Positions 8,999-17,536 of a stretch of 64,000 nt of DNA are shown piece by piece; within the stretch, counting starts at the first letter, position 1; the number at the start of each line of letters is the position of its first letter. The stretch comes from VAZQ01 sp963817135 (lineage in GTDB: Bacteria > Pseudomonadota > Alphaproteobacteria > Rhizobiales > Xanthobacteraceae). The stretch lies in the NCBI GenBank assembly GCA_963817135.1, contig CAWFNG010000016.1, positions 124,001-188,000 on the forward strand. The letters are read 5' to 3'. The notes beneath the pieces are model-generated. The model saw nothing but the letters and a program-made list of their open reading frames with translations, did no database searches and was not told where the DNA came from. Made by a program: the position numbers and the translations under genes.

Positions 8999-9490
8999 TC
9001 ACCGCGCGGCGCGCTCGAATTCGCCCGCACGCGATTGCCGCGCGATCTGGTCGAGCACTGCGTTGACCATTCCAGTCTCCTCCTTGTCGACGAAGGCATT
9101 GGCGATATCGACATATTCGGAGACCACCACGCGCGCCGGCACGTCGGTGCGGTGCCCCAATTCGAAGGCACCGGCGCGCAATACCGCGCGCAGGATTGCT
9201 TCGATGCGTTTGAGCGGCCAGCCCTGGGCAAGCGCGCGATCCACCTGCGGATCGAGGCTGCGCTGCTCGCGCAAAACGCCGGTGACGAGATCGCGAAAGA
9301 AGGCAGCCTCGGCCGGTAAATACTGCGCGCCCTCGATTTCACGGCCAATCCAATGGCTCTCGAACTCAGCGAGAATGTCGTTCAAGCCGGTTCCCGCGAT
9401 TTCCATTTGATAGAGCGCTTGCACAGCCGCGAGCCGCGCCGCTCCGCGGCGATTGGCCTTGCGCTCGTCTTTTGTATGCTCGCGCGCCAT
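8999..9490 (-). CDS. nusB: Transcription antitermination factor NusB
   Basis: Binds boxA RNA with NusE (S10) to allow antitermination on rRNA operons. The 163-residue product shows the family phrases RRGAARLAAVQALYQMEIA near the N-terminus, WPLKRIEAILRAVLRAGAFEL, and VVVSEYVDIANAFVDKEETGMVNAVLD. Length is typical for alphaproteobacteria. It begins 3 nt after the ribH stop and is the last gene of the ribD-ribE-ribH-nusB run. Confidence 0.96.
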   Translation of the reverse strand: MAREHTKDERKANRRGAARLAAVQALYQMEIAGTGLNDILAEFESHWIGREIEGAQYLPAEAAFFRDLVTGVLREQRSLDPQVDRALAQGWPLKRIEAILRAVLRAGAFELGHRTDVPARVVVSEYVDIANAFVDKEETGMVNAVLDQIARQSRAGEFERAAR

Positions 9491-9493
9491 GGC

Positions 9494-9985
9494 TCAGAGC
9501 TTGTTCACGCGGCGCTTGAGCCGGGCGAGCGCAATCGCCGCGCGCGCGGCATCGCCGCCCTTGTCGCCCTGTTGCGGGCGCGCGCGGGCCCAGGCCTGGG
9601 CATTGTTGTCGACCGTGAGTATGCCGTTGCCGATGGGCAGTGTACGCGCCACCGAAAGCTCCATGAGCGCGCGCGCGGATTCCTGCGACACGATCTCGAA
9701 ATGCAGCGTCTCGCCGCGAATGACGCACCCCAGGGCAACTGCCGCTTCATACGGCTTTCCCATGCGCTCGGCGGCCTCGACTGCAATGGCGATGGCAGGG
9801 GCGATTTCAAGCGCTCCCGGCACGCTCACGCAATCGAAAACGGCGCCCGCCTGGCGCAGGGCGGAGGTGGCGCCGGCGAGCAAGGCATCGGCGATGTCTT
9901 CGTAAAATCGCGACTCGACAACGAGAATACGGGCGCCATCGAGGTCTCCGGCATCCTCTGGCGCGGATCTGCGCGGTTCCGCCAT
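9494..9985 (-). CDS. ribH: 6,7-dimethyl-8-ribityllumazine synthase
   Basis: Condenses the pyrimidine product of RibD/RibA with 3,4-dihydroxy-2-butanone phosphate to make lumazine, the substrate of RibE. The start ATG 9985 gives 163 residues; the open frame extends upstream into ribE sequence, which is not part of the protein. Motifs include ILVVESRFYEDI, SVPGALEIAPAI, ALGCVIRGETLHFE (catalytic histidine region) and PIGNGILTVDNNAQA. The start codon lies 2 bp from the ribE stop and just inside a 19-nt sequence repeated at 41937. Confidence 0.96.
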   Translation of the reverse strand: MAEPRRSAPEDAGDLDGARILVVESRFYEDIADALLAGATSALRQAGAVFDCVSVPGALEIAPAIAIAVEAAERMGKPYEAAVALGCVIRGETLHFEIVSQESARALMELSVARTLPIGNGILTVDNNAQAWARARPQQGDKGGDAARAAIALARLKRRVNKL

Positions 9986-9987
9986 GA

Positions 9988-10602
9988 CTAGTGCCCCGAT
10001 TCCCGTTCCAGTAAACGCGCCGCATAGCGAGCCATCACATCGACCTCGCAATTGACCTCGTCACTGATCGCAAGCGCTGCCAAAGTCGTGGCGCGCAGCG
10101 TGTGGGGAATGATCAACACCGAGAACGTGTCGCCGGCAACCTGATTGACCGTCAGCGACACTCCGTCGACGGCAACGGAGCCCTTTTCCGCCACGAACCG
10201 GGCAAGCTTGTGCGGCACGCGAAAGGTAAGCCCTGCCATCTCCGATCGATCCTCACGGTTTACGAGCTCGGCAACGCCATCGACATGGCCGGAGACGATA
10301 TGACCGCCAAGCTCATCACCGACTTTGAGGGCCCGTTCGAGATTCACACGGTGGCCGACCTGCCACTTGCCGAGCGTGGTCACGCGCAGCGTCTCGGCAC
10401 CGGCTTCGACGGCGAACCAGGCACGATCGCCGTCTTTGCCGCGCGCGACGACGGTAAGACAGACGCCGCTGCAGGCAATGGAAGCACCGATCTCGATGCT
10501 GTCCGGAGCATAACCGCAGGCGATGGCGAGTTGGACGAGACCCTCTGCGCGCGGCTCGACTGCAACCAGCTCTCCGACTTCGGTAACGATCCCGGTAAAC
10601 AT
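9988..10602 (-). CDS. ribE: Riboflavin synthase, alpha subunit
   Basis: Dismutates two lumazines to riboflavin. The product begins MFTGIVTEVGEL, the invariant N-terminus of the family, so ATG 10602 is the start (TGATG overlap with the ribD stop). Two lumazine-binding repeats are visible: ASIACSGVCLTVVARG in the first, and KGSVAVDGVSLTVNQV in the second. GGHIVSGHVDG lies between them. It is 204 residues long. The last residues (LERESGH) and the TAG stop overlap a sequence resembling one arm of a dispersed repeat (ctagtgccccgattcc on the plus strand). Confidence 0.96.
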   Translation of the reverse strand: MFTGIVTEVGELVAVEPRAEGLVQLAIACGYAPDSIEIGASIACSGVCLTVVARGKDGDRAWFAVEAGAETLRVTTLGKWQVGHRVNLERALKVGDELGGHIVSGHVDGVAELVNREDRSEMAGLTFRVPHKLARFVAEKGSVAVDGVSLTVNQVAGDTFSVLIIPHTLRATTLAALAISDEVNCEVDVMARYAARLLERESGH

Positions 10603-11714
10603 CAAACGCGCTCGAACGTCTCAAGGACATCTTCCCTCAAGACTTCGCTGCCGACTTGTCTTAATCGAGTCGATTGCGTCAATGCGGAAAGCGGCAAGCC
10701 GTCAAGGGCATCGATTCCATCCGCTCCGATGGAGACGGGCGAGCGAAAGAGAGCGGCTTCGTCGACGAGATCGGCCGCCAAAAACGCAGTGGTAAGAATG
10801 GGTCCGGCTTCGAGCATAAGCCTGGTGATGCCGCGTTCGGCGAGGCGTGTGAGGACGGCAGCAAGATCGAGGCGACCGTTTTTTTCCGAAACGCAAAGCA
10901 GTTCAAGGCCTTGCGCCGCCAGAAGCCCTCGGCGCTCAGCTGGCGCATGCTCGGCGGTGAATATCCATATCGGGCTCACACGAGCGCTCCCGACCAACCG
11001 GCTTGAAGGGGGGAGTCGCAGTTTGCCGTCGAGGAGCACGCGCACCGGGGACGGCATGCCGGGCAGACGGCAGGTAAGCTGGGGCTCGTCGGCAAGAACG
11101 GTGCCGATGCCGGTGATCAGCGCGTCGCTTTTTGCTCGCATGAGGTGAGCGCGGCGCCGCGCCGCTTCGCCGGTGATTGCCGCCGGCCGTCGACCGGACA
11201 GCGCGACCTTGTCGTCAGCCGAAACCGCGAGTTTCAGCATCACATGCGGCCGGCCATCCTGCACCCGGCGAATGTGGCCCGCATGGGCGCGCCGCGCCTC
11301 CTCGGCCCCGATGCCAACCTCGACCACAATGCCCTGCTCCGCCAGTTTCCAGTGCCCGGCACCCGCGACCTTCGGGTTAGGATCGACCAGGGCAGAGACG
11401 ACACGCGTAACGCCCGCTTTGGCGATCGCCTCGATGCAGGGTGGCGACTTGCCGTGGTGCGAGCAAGGCTCCAGCGTGACATAGAGGGTGGCACCACGGG
11501 CCTCGGCACCGGCACGCCGCAACGCCTCGATTTCGGCATGGGGGCGTCCGCCGGGCTGCGTCCATCCGCGTCCGGCAACAATGCCTTCCTTAACCACCAC
11601 CGCGCCGACGGCAGGATTGGGCCAGGTGCGGCCGAGACCGCGGCGACCAAGCGCCAGCGCCAGCGCCATGAAATGCGTGTCGTCATTGACCCTGCGCAAT
11701 TCCGGTGCGTTCAA
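10602..11714 (-). CDS. ribD: Bifunctional riboflavin deaminase/reductase
   Basis: Carries out two successive riboflavin steps: deamination of the pyrimidine intermediate, then NADPH reduction of its ribosyl side chain. The N-terminal deaminase domain (about residues 10-150) has the zinc site HAEIEAL plus EPCSHHGKSPPC. The C-terminal reductase domain starts at VMLKLAVSADDKVAL and includes DALITGIGTVLADEPQL. The 370-residue length is normal. It overlaps ribE by one base. No FMN riboswitch-like sequence was recognised upstream. Confidence 0.96.
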   Translation of the reverse strand: MNAPELRRVNDDTHFMALALALGRRGLGRTWPNPAVGAVVVKEGIVAGRGWTQPGGRPHAEIEALRRAGAEARGATLYVTLEPCSHHGKSPPCIEAIAKAGVTRVVSALVDPNPKVAGAGHWKLAEQGIVVEVGIGAEEARRAHAGHIRRVQDGRPHVMLKLAVSADDKVALSGRRPAAITGEAARRRAHLMRAKSDALITGIGTVLADEPQLTCRLPGMPSPVRVLLDGKLRLPPSSRLVGSARVSPIWIFTAEHAPAERRGLLAAQGLELLCVSEKNGRLDLAAVLTRLAERGITRLMLEAGPILTTAFLAADLVDEAALFRSPVSIGADGIDALDGLPLSALTQSTRLRQVGSEVLREDVLETFERV

Positions 11715-11726
11715 CGTTCTGTCCCG

Positions 11727-12137
11727 TCAGCAACTTGAATTTGCCCAATATACGATGAACCGTATCGAGAAGGCGCGGCAAAAGCGGAAGCCGGCAAGGG
11801 GCACCGATGGCATGCCATGATCCGCTGGTTCAGCGGGAGGCGCGACTGGACGTCCTTGCGCGCATTCTAGTGTTCCGGTTCCGACGTTCTCACTGTAATG
11901 CGCCGACTTGATTACGCGGGAGAACTCCGGCTTGCGCGACAGGTCCTCGTCGTTTTTGATTTTCTGTATCAGCCGCTCGAGCGGTTCGGAAGGTCGCAAC
12001 CGCAGGTCCGCATCATACATTCGGCGCAGCTCGTCAGCGATGGCAAACAGAGCCTCGGTACCCAGGCGGACGATGTTATCTTTCTCCTCTTTCTTTTGTT
12101 CGCCGCCGTCTGACCCGGACATTTCGGATCGGCCCAT
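11727..12137 (-). CDS. Small hypothetical protein, C-terminus probably derived from repeat readthrough
   Basis: Not recognised. The 136-residue frame starts with a charged, lysine/glutamate-rich N-terminus. A helical, probably soluble segment follows (ALFAIADELRRMYDADLRLR, then PLERLIQKIKNDEDLS). After about residue 75 the composition changes (HYSENVGTGTLECAQG). The DNA at this point, ctagtgttccggttccg at 11871 on the plus strand, resembles an arm of the dispersed A-type repeat. The natural protein may therefore have ended near there. The start may be ATG 12137 or 12122. It lies just upstream of ribD, a position where relatives may carry nrdR. Confidence 0.45.
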   Translation of the reverse strand: MGRSEMSGSDGGEQKKEEKDNIVRLGTEALFAIADELRRMYDADLRLRPSEPLERLIQKIKNDEDLSRKPEFSRVIKSAHYSENVGTGTLECAQGRPVAPPAEPADHGMPSVPLAGFRFCRAFSIRFIVYWANSSC

Positions 12138-12447
12138 TCTTCAGGACTGAGGTTGAATCCACCGCCGAAAAGAGGCAACGCTGCCAAGCTGCCAATGTTC
12201 CAACTTGCCTGATACAAACTCTCGCATCGCTGTACTCCGAACGCTCACTATCAAACGTGCATCATATGGTGGTCTGTCGAGATGGACAAATCCCTCGTTC
12301 GATTTACTCCCAACCGCGCATCCGGCATTTGTTCGCCGCCCGTTATTGACATGTTTGCGACACATTGTATGTCTGTAGGCGAAAAACGTTAGGGTCAGCA
12401 AAAAGGTCCATCTGGCCACCATCATTCGGGACGATGCAAAAGGCGTC
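12138..12447. other. Intergenic region with no gene seen
   Basis: About 310 bp between a small minus-strand gene and the plus-strand flavin monooxygenase. A minus-strand open frame covers it but has no family resemblance and no ribosome site, so I left it out. The only signal noted is a promoter-like pair near the right end. Confidence 0.5.
12346..12373 (+). promoter_or_regulatory. Candidate sigma-70 promoter for the flavin monooxygenase
   Basis: TTGACA at 12346-12351, a 16-bp spacer, then TATGTC at 12368-12373. The -35 box is a perfect consensus and the -10 box is weak. It would give a leader of about 70 nt before the GTG start at 12448. It is supported only by pattern. Confidence 0.35.
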
Positions 12448-13662
12448 GTGTTGCAACAGAGGGTGTCGACTTCATCGACCGGGGAATTCTCGCCGGGCAA
12501 ACTGACAAGCTCAATTCGTTCACTGTTGCCCAGCGTGAGAGCACGAGCCGCGCAATGCGAGCGCGCAAGAAGCGTTCCGGCTGAGACCGTCGCTGAACTT
12601 CGCGAGATCGGATTCTACAAGCTGGTGCAGCCCCGCGCCTACGGAGGCTATGAACAGGACTTCGTAATACTCGCCGACCTGATGATGGAAGTGGCCGGCG
12701 CTTGCGCGTCAACTGCATGGGTGTGTGGTCTACTCGCTGCACATCAATGGATGGTGGGCACATTTTCGGCGCAAGCGCAGCACGAGGTTTGGCACAACAA
12801 CCCCGACGCCACGTTCTGCGGCTCTTACGCTCCGGTGAATGAGGCGCTGGCGGATCGCGGCGGATTTCGGCTTACTGGCCGTTGGGCGTTCGCGAGCGGC
12901 TGCGATAATTCACAATGGGCGATCTGTGGCGCGCGGCTGCCAGCCACACCGGATCGGCCGAGTCAGCCGGCATTCCTGTTGGTCCCCGCATCGGATTACG
13001 CGATCGAAGATGACTGGGACGTGATCGGCCTTGCCGGAACGGGCAGCAAGACCCTGGTTCTGAGGGACGTATTCGTCCCCGACTACCGCGTATTGTTGTT
13101 TGCGGAGGCGGCCACGGGCCGGACTCCCGGGAGCCGGGTCTACTCCAACCGCCTCTATGCCGTGCCGGTCTACTGCCATGTCTCGGCCTGTTTGGCGGCG
13201 ACCGCAATCGGCGCTGCTGCCGGCGCGGTAGAGGACTTCATCGCCGCGACCACCGGCCGTTCGACGCGAGGTTCGGTGACCGGTGGAAAGAATCAGATGG
13301 CCGAATTCCCGACTGTTCAGATCAAGCTGGCGGACGCTGCGGCTTCGGTCGACGCTGCCCGGACCATTCTGCTGCGCGATCTTGAAGCGGTCGTCCGTGA
13401 GGTGCGTGAGAACGGCGAAGGGTCGATCCGACAGCGCATCACCAGTCGCCGCGGTCAGGCCTTCGCGGTCAATCTGGCGGTTCGCGCGGTGGACATTCTC
13501 AATGCCGCAACCGGCGGCGCTGGTCTTGCAATGTCAAACCCAGTTCAACGCGCGTGGCGGGACGTCAATGCGGTGGCGCGGCACGTTTCTCTCAATTGGG
13601 ACAGTGTCGGCGCGATGTACGGCCAGATGGCGCTGGGGCTCGAGCCGCGGGGCCAGTATTGA
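12448..13662 (+). CDS. Flavin-dependent monooxygenase, acyl-CoA-dehydrogenase fold (HpaH/HsaA-like oxygenase component)
   Basis: The 404-residue protein has the acyl-CoA dehydrogenase fold, but the pattern is that of group D two-component flavin hydroxylases. It shows FYKLVQPRAYGGYEQDF, STAWVCGLLAAHQWM, RLTGRWAFASGCDNSQWA, GLAGTGSKTLVLRDVFVP, and the C-terminal RDVNAVARHVSLNWDSVGAMYG with MALGL. In p-hydroxyphenylacetate and 3-HSA hydroxylases this tail is shared and reduced flavin comes from a separate reductase, which is not adjacent here. Substrate unknown; an aromatic ring or ring-cleavage intermediate is likely. The GTG start is uncertain. Tail-to-tail with the TAXI gene. Confidence 0.8.
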   Translation: MLQQRVSTSSTGEFSPGKLTSSIRSLLPSVRARAAQCERARSVPAETVAELREIGFYKLVQPRAYGGYEQDFVILADLMMEVAGACASTAWVCGLLAAHQWMVGTFSAQAQHEVWHNNPDATFCGSYAPVNEALADRGGFRLTGRWAFASGCDNSQWAICGARLPATPDRPSQPAFLLVPASDYAIEDDWDVIGLAGTGSKTLVLRDVFVPDYRVLLFAEAATGRTPGSRVYSNRLYAVPVYCHVSACLAATAIGAAAGAVEDFIAATTGRSTRGSVTGGKNQMAEFPTVQIKLADAAASVDAARTILLRDLEAVVREVRENGEGSIRQRITSRRGQAFAVNLAVRAVDILNAATGGAGLAMSNPVQRAWRDVNAVARHVSLNWDSVGAMYGQMALGLEPRGQY

Positions 13663-13728
13663 GCGGGAACGACGACCTTGTCCTTTAAAGGATGAGACCT
13701 TTGGCTCAAAACATTGTACGCAGTCACG

Positions 13729-15018
13729 CTAGTTGCGCATCAATTTAATGTCTTCTTCAACCATGCGCAGATGGATCCGCAGTCGCTGCAAATCGACTTC
13801 GAACGGGCGTGCAACCTTGAGCATCCGCACGGCGGATTGAATTTCGGCGATTTGTTTCTGATACTCGACGACGCGAGACCTGTCGGCGCTCTGGGCAAGT
13901 TCGCGTTCGAGGTTTCCCAGCGATCGGTGTAATTGGTCGATACGGTGAACGAACAGCCATCTGTAAAAGCGAGGCGCGAAGCCAATGACAGGAATCAGCG
14001 TTGCGATGACCGGAATGACAAAGAACACGATTCGGCTGAGGAGCGAGGCCAGCCAGAAGGACGTGTATCGTTGCCAGAAGGTCGACCCCGAGCGGTAAAA
14101 TGCTTCTGCCGTTGGAGAGAGGGGCAAATCATTGGGTTGTTCGGCTGGGAATTCACCGAGCCGATTGAAGGGGCCCGGTGCCCAGTGAACTTCGCGCATG
14201 GCTTCCAACAGCAAGTATTGCAAGGCGGGGTGAAGGTCCTTTCGCACGAGCAAACTGTTGCGGGAAGCAAGCAGATCAATGTCCGAATTCGGAATGTCGC
14301 GGGTCAAATTAATGAGCCCTCGCCATAACACCACGTGCTTCAGCCCGGGAACGGCCTTGGCAATTGCTTCAGCTTGCGCGACATTCATTAAACGCACCCC
14401 AGGAGTACCGATCGCGCGCTGCAAGAAGCTGGCATCCAACTGACTCGCAAAGATCGCCACATCGATTTCACCTGCGATCAATGCGTCGACGGCTTCGGCG
14501 GGGTCCAGATCCCGGAGATGGGTAGAAGCATCCATCGCGTCGGTAACTGTCAGGACCTGGAACATAAGTGCGCGTAGGGCTGTGCCCGGCGTGCCAATGG
14601 ACAGGCGCTTACCCCGTAATTGCGCAAATTGCGTAATGGACTCGGCATTCCTGTAAAAAATGAATATCGGCGCATCGAATACCCCGCCGAGTGAATAGAG
14701 CGTGTCCGAATCAAGGGGTTGCGTAAAACCGAGCGCGGTGATGGCCGCCTGCACCCCAGAGGCGCCATCGCGCAGCAGATTAAGATCCTCCACCGCACCG
14801 GCAGCATTGCGGACCTTCAGGTCGACACCGTCGCGTGCAAGTATTCGTGCATACTGCGTGGCGAACTTGTCGTACCCGGACCCTGCCATCCCGGCAGCGA
14901 TTGCAAAGTGACGTGGCGGCAGCGGATCGATGAAGCGATAGGCGGTATAAAGGAGGCCAAGCACGATCGCCGCGCATGTCGTCACAATGAGTAAAGGCTT
15001 CCACAACCTACGCCACAT
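13729..15018 (-). CDS. TAXI-family TRAP solute-binding protein with C-terminal membrane anchor and coiled coil
   Basis: Member of the TAXI subgroup of TRAP binding proteins. Residues 1-28 form an N-terminal membrane segment (LLIVTTCAAIVLGLLYTAY). The binding domain follows with FAIAAGMAGSGYDKFATQYA, LRGKRLSIGTPGTALRAL and ALIAGEIDVAIFASQ. Near residue 325 a second hydrophobic segment appears (IVFFVIPVIATLIPVIGF), and the tail (HRSLGNLERELAQSADRS to the end) looks like a coiled coil. No TRAP permease is next to it. It follows two acyl-CoA dehydrogenase genes on the same strand, so it is probably co-transcribed. It may sense or tether a ligand rather than feed a transporter; that is inference. 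Confidence 0.82.
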   Translation of the reverse strand: MWRRLWKPLLIVTTCAAIVLGLLYTAYRFIDPLPPRHFAIAAGMAGSGYDKFATQYARILARDGVDLKVRNAAGAVEDLNLLRDGASGVQAAITALGFTQPLDSDTLYSLGGVFDAPIFIFYRNAESITQFAQLRGKRLSIGTPGTALRALMFQVLTVTDAMDASTHLRDLDPAEAVDALIAGEIDVAIFASQLDASFLQRAIGTPGVRLMNVAQAEAIAKAVPGLKHVVLWRGLINLTRDIPNSDIDLLASRNSLLVRKDLHPALQYLLLEAMREVHWAPGPFNRLGEFPAEQPNDLPLSPTAEAFYRSGSTFWQRYTSFWLASLLSRIVFFVIPVIATLIPVIGFAPRFYRWLFVHRIDQLHRSLGNLERELAQSADRSRVVEYQKQIAEIQSAVRMLKVARPFEVDLQRLRIHLRMVEEDIKLMRN

Positions 15019-15048
15019 TCGTTAGTCTTCTGTCTTCAAAGTAAAAGA

Positions 15049-16218
15049 TCAGCGCAAACCCAGGCCGCGCGCAATGACGCTGCGCAGAATCTCGGTAGTG
15101 CCGCCCTGAATGGTGAGCTTGGGAGCGATCGTGGTGGCAAACGCAATCTGTTCATCCAGACGCCCACGATCGCTGTCAGTGGGAAGAAAGGCGGCAAGCT
15201 CGCGAACACGATGGGGAAGCTCCTGCTCCCAGATCGTCCCGAGATCCTTCACGATTGCGCCTTCCACCACCGGCTCCCTGCCGGCCGCTAGCATTCCGTT
15301 GACGGAAACCGACATGCGGCGCAACGCATGCAACTGCGCAACCAGCCGGCCCAATCCTTCGGCGCTGCGCAGGTCGGGTTTCGTCCCGAGCGCGCGCACG
15401 AATTCGGGCAAAAGATAGAACGTCTCCAGGAATTGTTCGGGGCCGCTTCGCTCATAGGCAAGCTCGCTGGTCGCCTGTTTCCACGCCCCATCGACTTCGC
15501 CGAGCAGGTGGTCGTCGGGTAGCCGGACATTTTCGAACATCACCTCGTTGAAGTCGTGCTCGCCGGTCATCTGGTAGATCGGGTTGACCTGAATCCCCGG
15601 GCTCTTCATGTCCACCAGGAACTGCGAGAGGCCGTGGCGGCGGTTCTCCTTCTGCGGCGCAGACGTGCGAAACAGGCCCAGCATGTAGTCGGCCATGTGC
15701 GCATTGCTGGTCCAGATCTTGCTGCCGTTGATCAGCCAGCCGTCGTTGGTTTTTGTTGCTCGGGTTTTCGCGGCGAACAGGTCCGAGCCTGAGCCGGACT
15801 CGCTCATGCCTATCACGAAACACACTTCGCCGCGGCAGACGCGCGGCAGGATGTCGAGCTTGATATTCTCGGGCGCATATTTGAGAAGGACAGGCCCGCT
15901 TTGCCGATCGGCGACAAAGTGCAAGCGCACGGGCGCGTTCGCAACCCGAAACTCTTCGGTGACCACATAACGTTCGAGAAAGCTTCGCTCATGACCGCCG
16001 TATTTTTTCGGCCAGGTCATCCCGATCCAGCCGCGTTCGCCGATGCGCCGGCTCAAAGCGGCATTATGCAAGTCGCCATGGCGCGGCTGGCGCGGGTCGA
16101 AGGTGCCGGCAGCAACCTCCTGCGCAATGAACGCTCTCACCTCCTGCCGCAAGGTCTCGCATTCGGGCGGCAGCCGGATGGGATCGAATTGGAGAGCGGC
16201 AGGTTGATTGGTTCGCAT
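15049..16218 (-). CDS. Acyl-CoA dehydrogenase, alpha-like partner (FadE29-type)
   Basis: FAD-dependent dehydrogenation of an acyl-CoA. The 389 residues include the N-terminal helical domain (EVRAFIAQEVAAG), the flavin/substrate signature FVIGMSESGSGSDLFAAKTRA, WLINGSKIWTSNAHMADYML and the C-terminal IQGGTTEILRSVIARGLGLR. It lies 24 bp downstream of a second, shorter acyl-CoA dehydrogenase gene. Adjacent pairs of this size resemble the FadE28/FadE29 heterotetramers used on cyclic or steroid side chains, so a mixed complex is likely (inference from architecture). The substrate cannot be told. Confidence 0.88.
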   Translation of the reverse strand: MRTNQPAALQFDPIRLPPECETLRQEVRAFIAQEVAAGTFDPRQPRHGDLHNAALSRRIGERGWIGMTWPKKYGGHERSFLERYVVTEEFRVANAPVRLHFVADRQSGPVLLKYAPENIKLDILPRVCRGEVCFVIGMSESGSGSDLFAAKTRATKTNDGWLINGSKIWTSNAHMADYMLGLFRTSAPQKENRRHGLSQFLVDMKSPGIQVNPIYQMTGEHDFNEVMFENVRLPDDHLLGEVDGAWKQATSELAYERSGPEQFLETFYLLPEFVRALGTKPDLRSAEGLGRLVAQLHALRRMSVSVNGMLAAGREPVVEGAIVKDLGTIWEQELPHRVRELAAFLPTDSDRGRLDEQIAFATTIAPKLTIQGGTTEILRSVIARGLGLR

Positions 16219-16242
16219 CGAACGGATTGTTTGTCTCTTCGT

Positions 16243-17298
16243 TCAGCGTGAGGCGAGCAGCGGCCACAACTGCTCGGCGCCCCGCGCCGCTATGCGGTTG
16301 CCAAGCTCTGCCGCCCAATGACATTCATCGCCGAAGTCATCGCGCCAGGACAAGAGCCGCAACGTAAAGCGATGCAGGACATGCTCCCTGGTAAAGCCGA
16401 TGGCCCCATGAACCTGATGAGCGATGGCGCTGGCTTTCTCGCTCGCTTCCGCACAGCGGATTTTTGCCGCCGCGGCCTCCAGGAAAACCGCATCATCCCC
16501 ATCACGCCGTGCGAGCGCCTGCGCGGCCGAGCGCGCTGCGGCAACCGCCGCCGCGACCTCGCCGGCAAGGCGTGCGAGGCCATGTTGGATGACTTGAAAC
16601 TTGGCGATTGGCCGTTCGAATGCCACCCGCTCGTTTGCGTACTGGACGGAAACTGCAAGGATCGTTTCAAGCGCGCCGGCGGCCTGCATGCTGCGCGCGA
16701 CTGAGCCCATCACCATGAGCGATGTCCGGTCAAACCCCGTGGGAGCTTCGGCGGAATGCAGCGGCTTGACGCGATCGAGGGTCACCGCATCGCACGGCTC
16801 GCCTGCGAGGTTGTGGCCGGGAGCAATATGACACAGTTCGGCTTGCACCATGCCTATCGAAATTGCCTCCTTACTGTCCGCGCAAACCGCGAAATTCCCG
16901 GCATCGCGCGCGAATGGCACGTTGCGTGCCCGCCCGCTCACGGTGCCGTCCGGATTGCATGAAATGCGGTCACCGGGCCGCACCGGCAGGACCGTCATCA
17001 TCCCCCTCGGTGGCGCAATCCCCGCCTGAGAGAGAAGCCATCCGGCCAACATGGTCTCCGCCAGCGGCACCGATGCGGCAAACCGGCCGGCAGCGGCGAG
17101 AATTTCCATTCCGTCTTCCAGACCGGCGCCGGCCCCGCCATGCTCCTCCGGCACCCATGCGAGCGTCAACCCGGCATCCTGCAAAGCCTGCCAGAGCGGC
17201 GCTTTCCAGGCGTCATCCTTCTCGCGGTTGACGATCTGCGGGTCCGCCAGGTCGGCAAAGATGCGAGTTGCCGTGTCGAGGACAATGTTCTCGATCAT
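16243..17298 (-). CDS. Acyl-CoA dehydrogenase, shorter beta-like partner (FadE28-type)
   Basis: The 351-residue protein starts at ATG 17298, preceded by a GGGGA ribosome site; the frame is open upstream but that part lacks similarity. It has the family N-terminus (DAGLTLAWVPEEHGGAGAGL), a mid-domain with VKPLHSAEAPTGF, and the C-terminal motif AIAHQVHGAIGFTREHVLHRF. The typical flavin-binding phrase MSE..GSD of the middle domain is not evident, which fits a non-catalytic partner subunit. It is first in a run with the 389-residue dehydrogenase and the TAXI protein. It is divergent from the ABC operon beginning at 17537. Confidence 0.85.
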   Translation of the reverse strand: MIENIVLDTATRIFADLADPQIVNREKDDAWKAPLWQALQDAGLTLAWVPEEHGGAGAGLEDGMEILAAAGRFAASVPLAETMLAGWLLSQAGIAPPRGMMTVLPVRPGDRISCNPDGTVSGRARNVPFARDAGNFAVCADSKEAISIGMVQAELCHIAPGHNLAGEPCDAVTLDRVKPLHSAEAPTGFDRTSLMVMGSVARSMQAAGALETILAVSVQYANERVAFERPIAKFQVIQHGLARLAGEVAAAVAAARSAAQALARRDGDDAVFLEAAAAKIRCAEASEKASAIAHQVHGAIGFTREHVLHRFTLRLLSWRDDFGDECHWAAELGNRIAARGAEQLWPLLASR

Positions 17299-17536
17299 CA
17301 GGATTGTTCCCCTACCATAGACCGGAGACCCGTGCCGACTACCAGCCTTGCGTGCCGGCATAGGCAACCGCTTTGGATGGGACTTGCGGCTGACGACAAT
17401 TCCCCGCATGGATCGCGGTTGATCGCGCAAATCACAGCGTCTAGCGTGCCTCGCGCAAAGAAAACAAAACGACCGAAGGAGTTGCTGCGAAAACAATGCT
17501 GCTGCTCCTTCCTAAAGAATGGGATGGGAGGATCGA

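Noticed and set aside
10602..12137. FMN riboswitch upstream of ribD
   Set aside because: The gap upstream of ribD is only 12 bp, and no RFN-like conserved blocks were seen in the preceding gene.
12141..12500. 119-residue minus-strand frame between the small hypothetical gene and the monooxygenase
   Set aside because: No family features, overlaps the monooxygenase start, no ribosome site.
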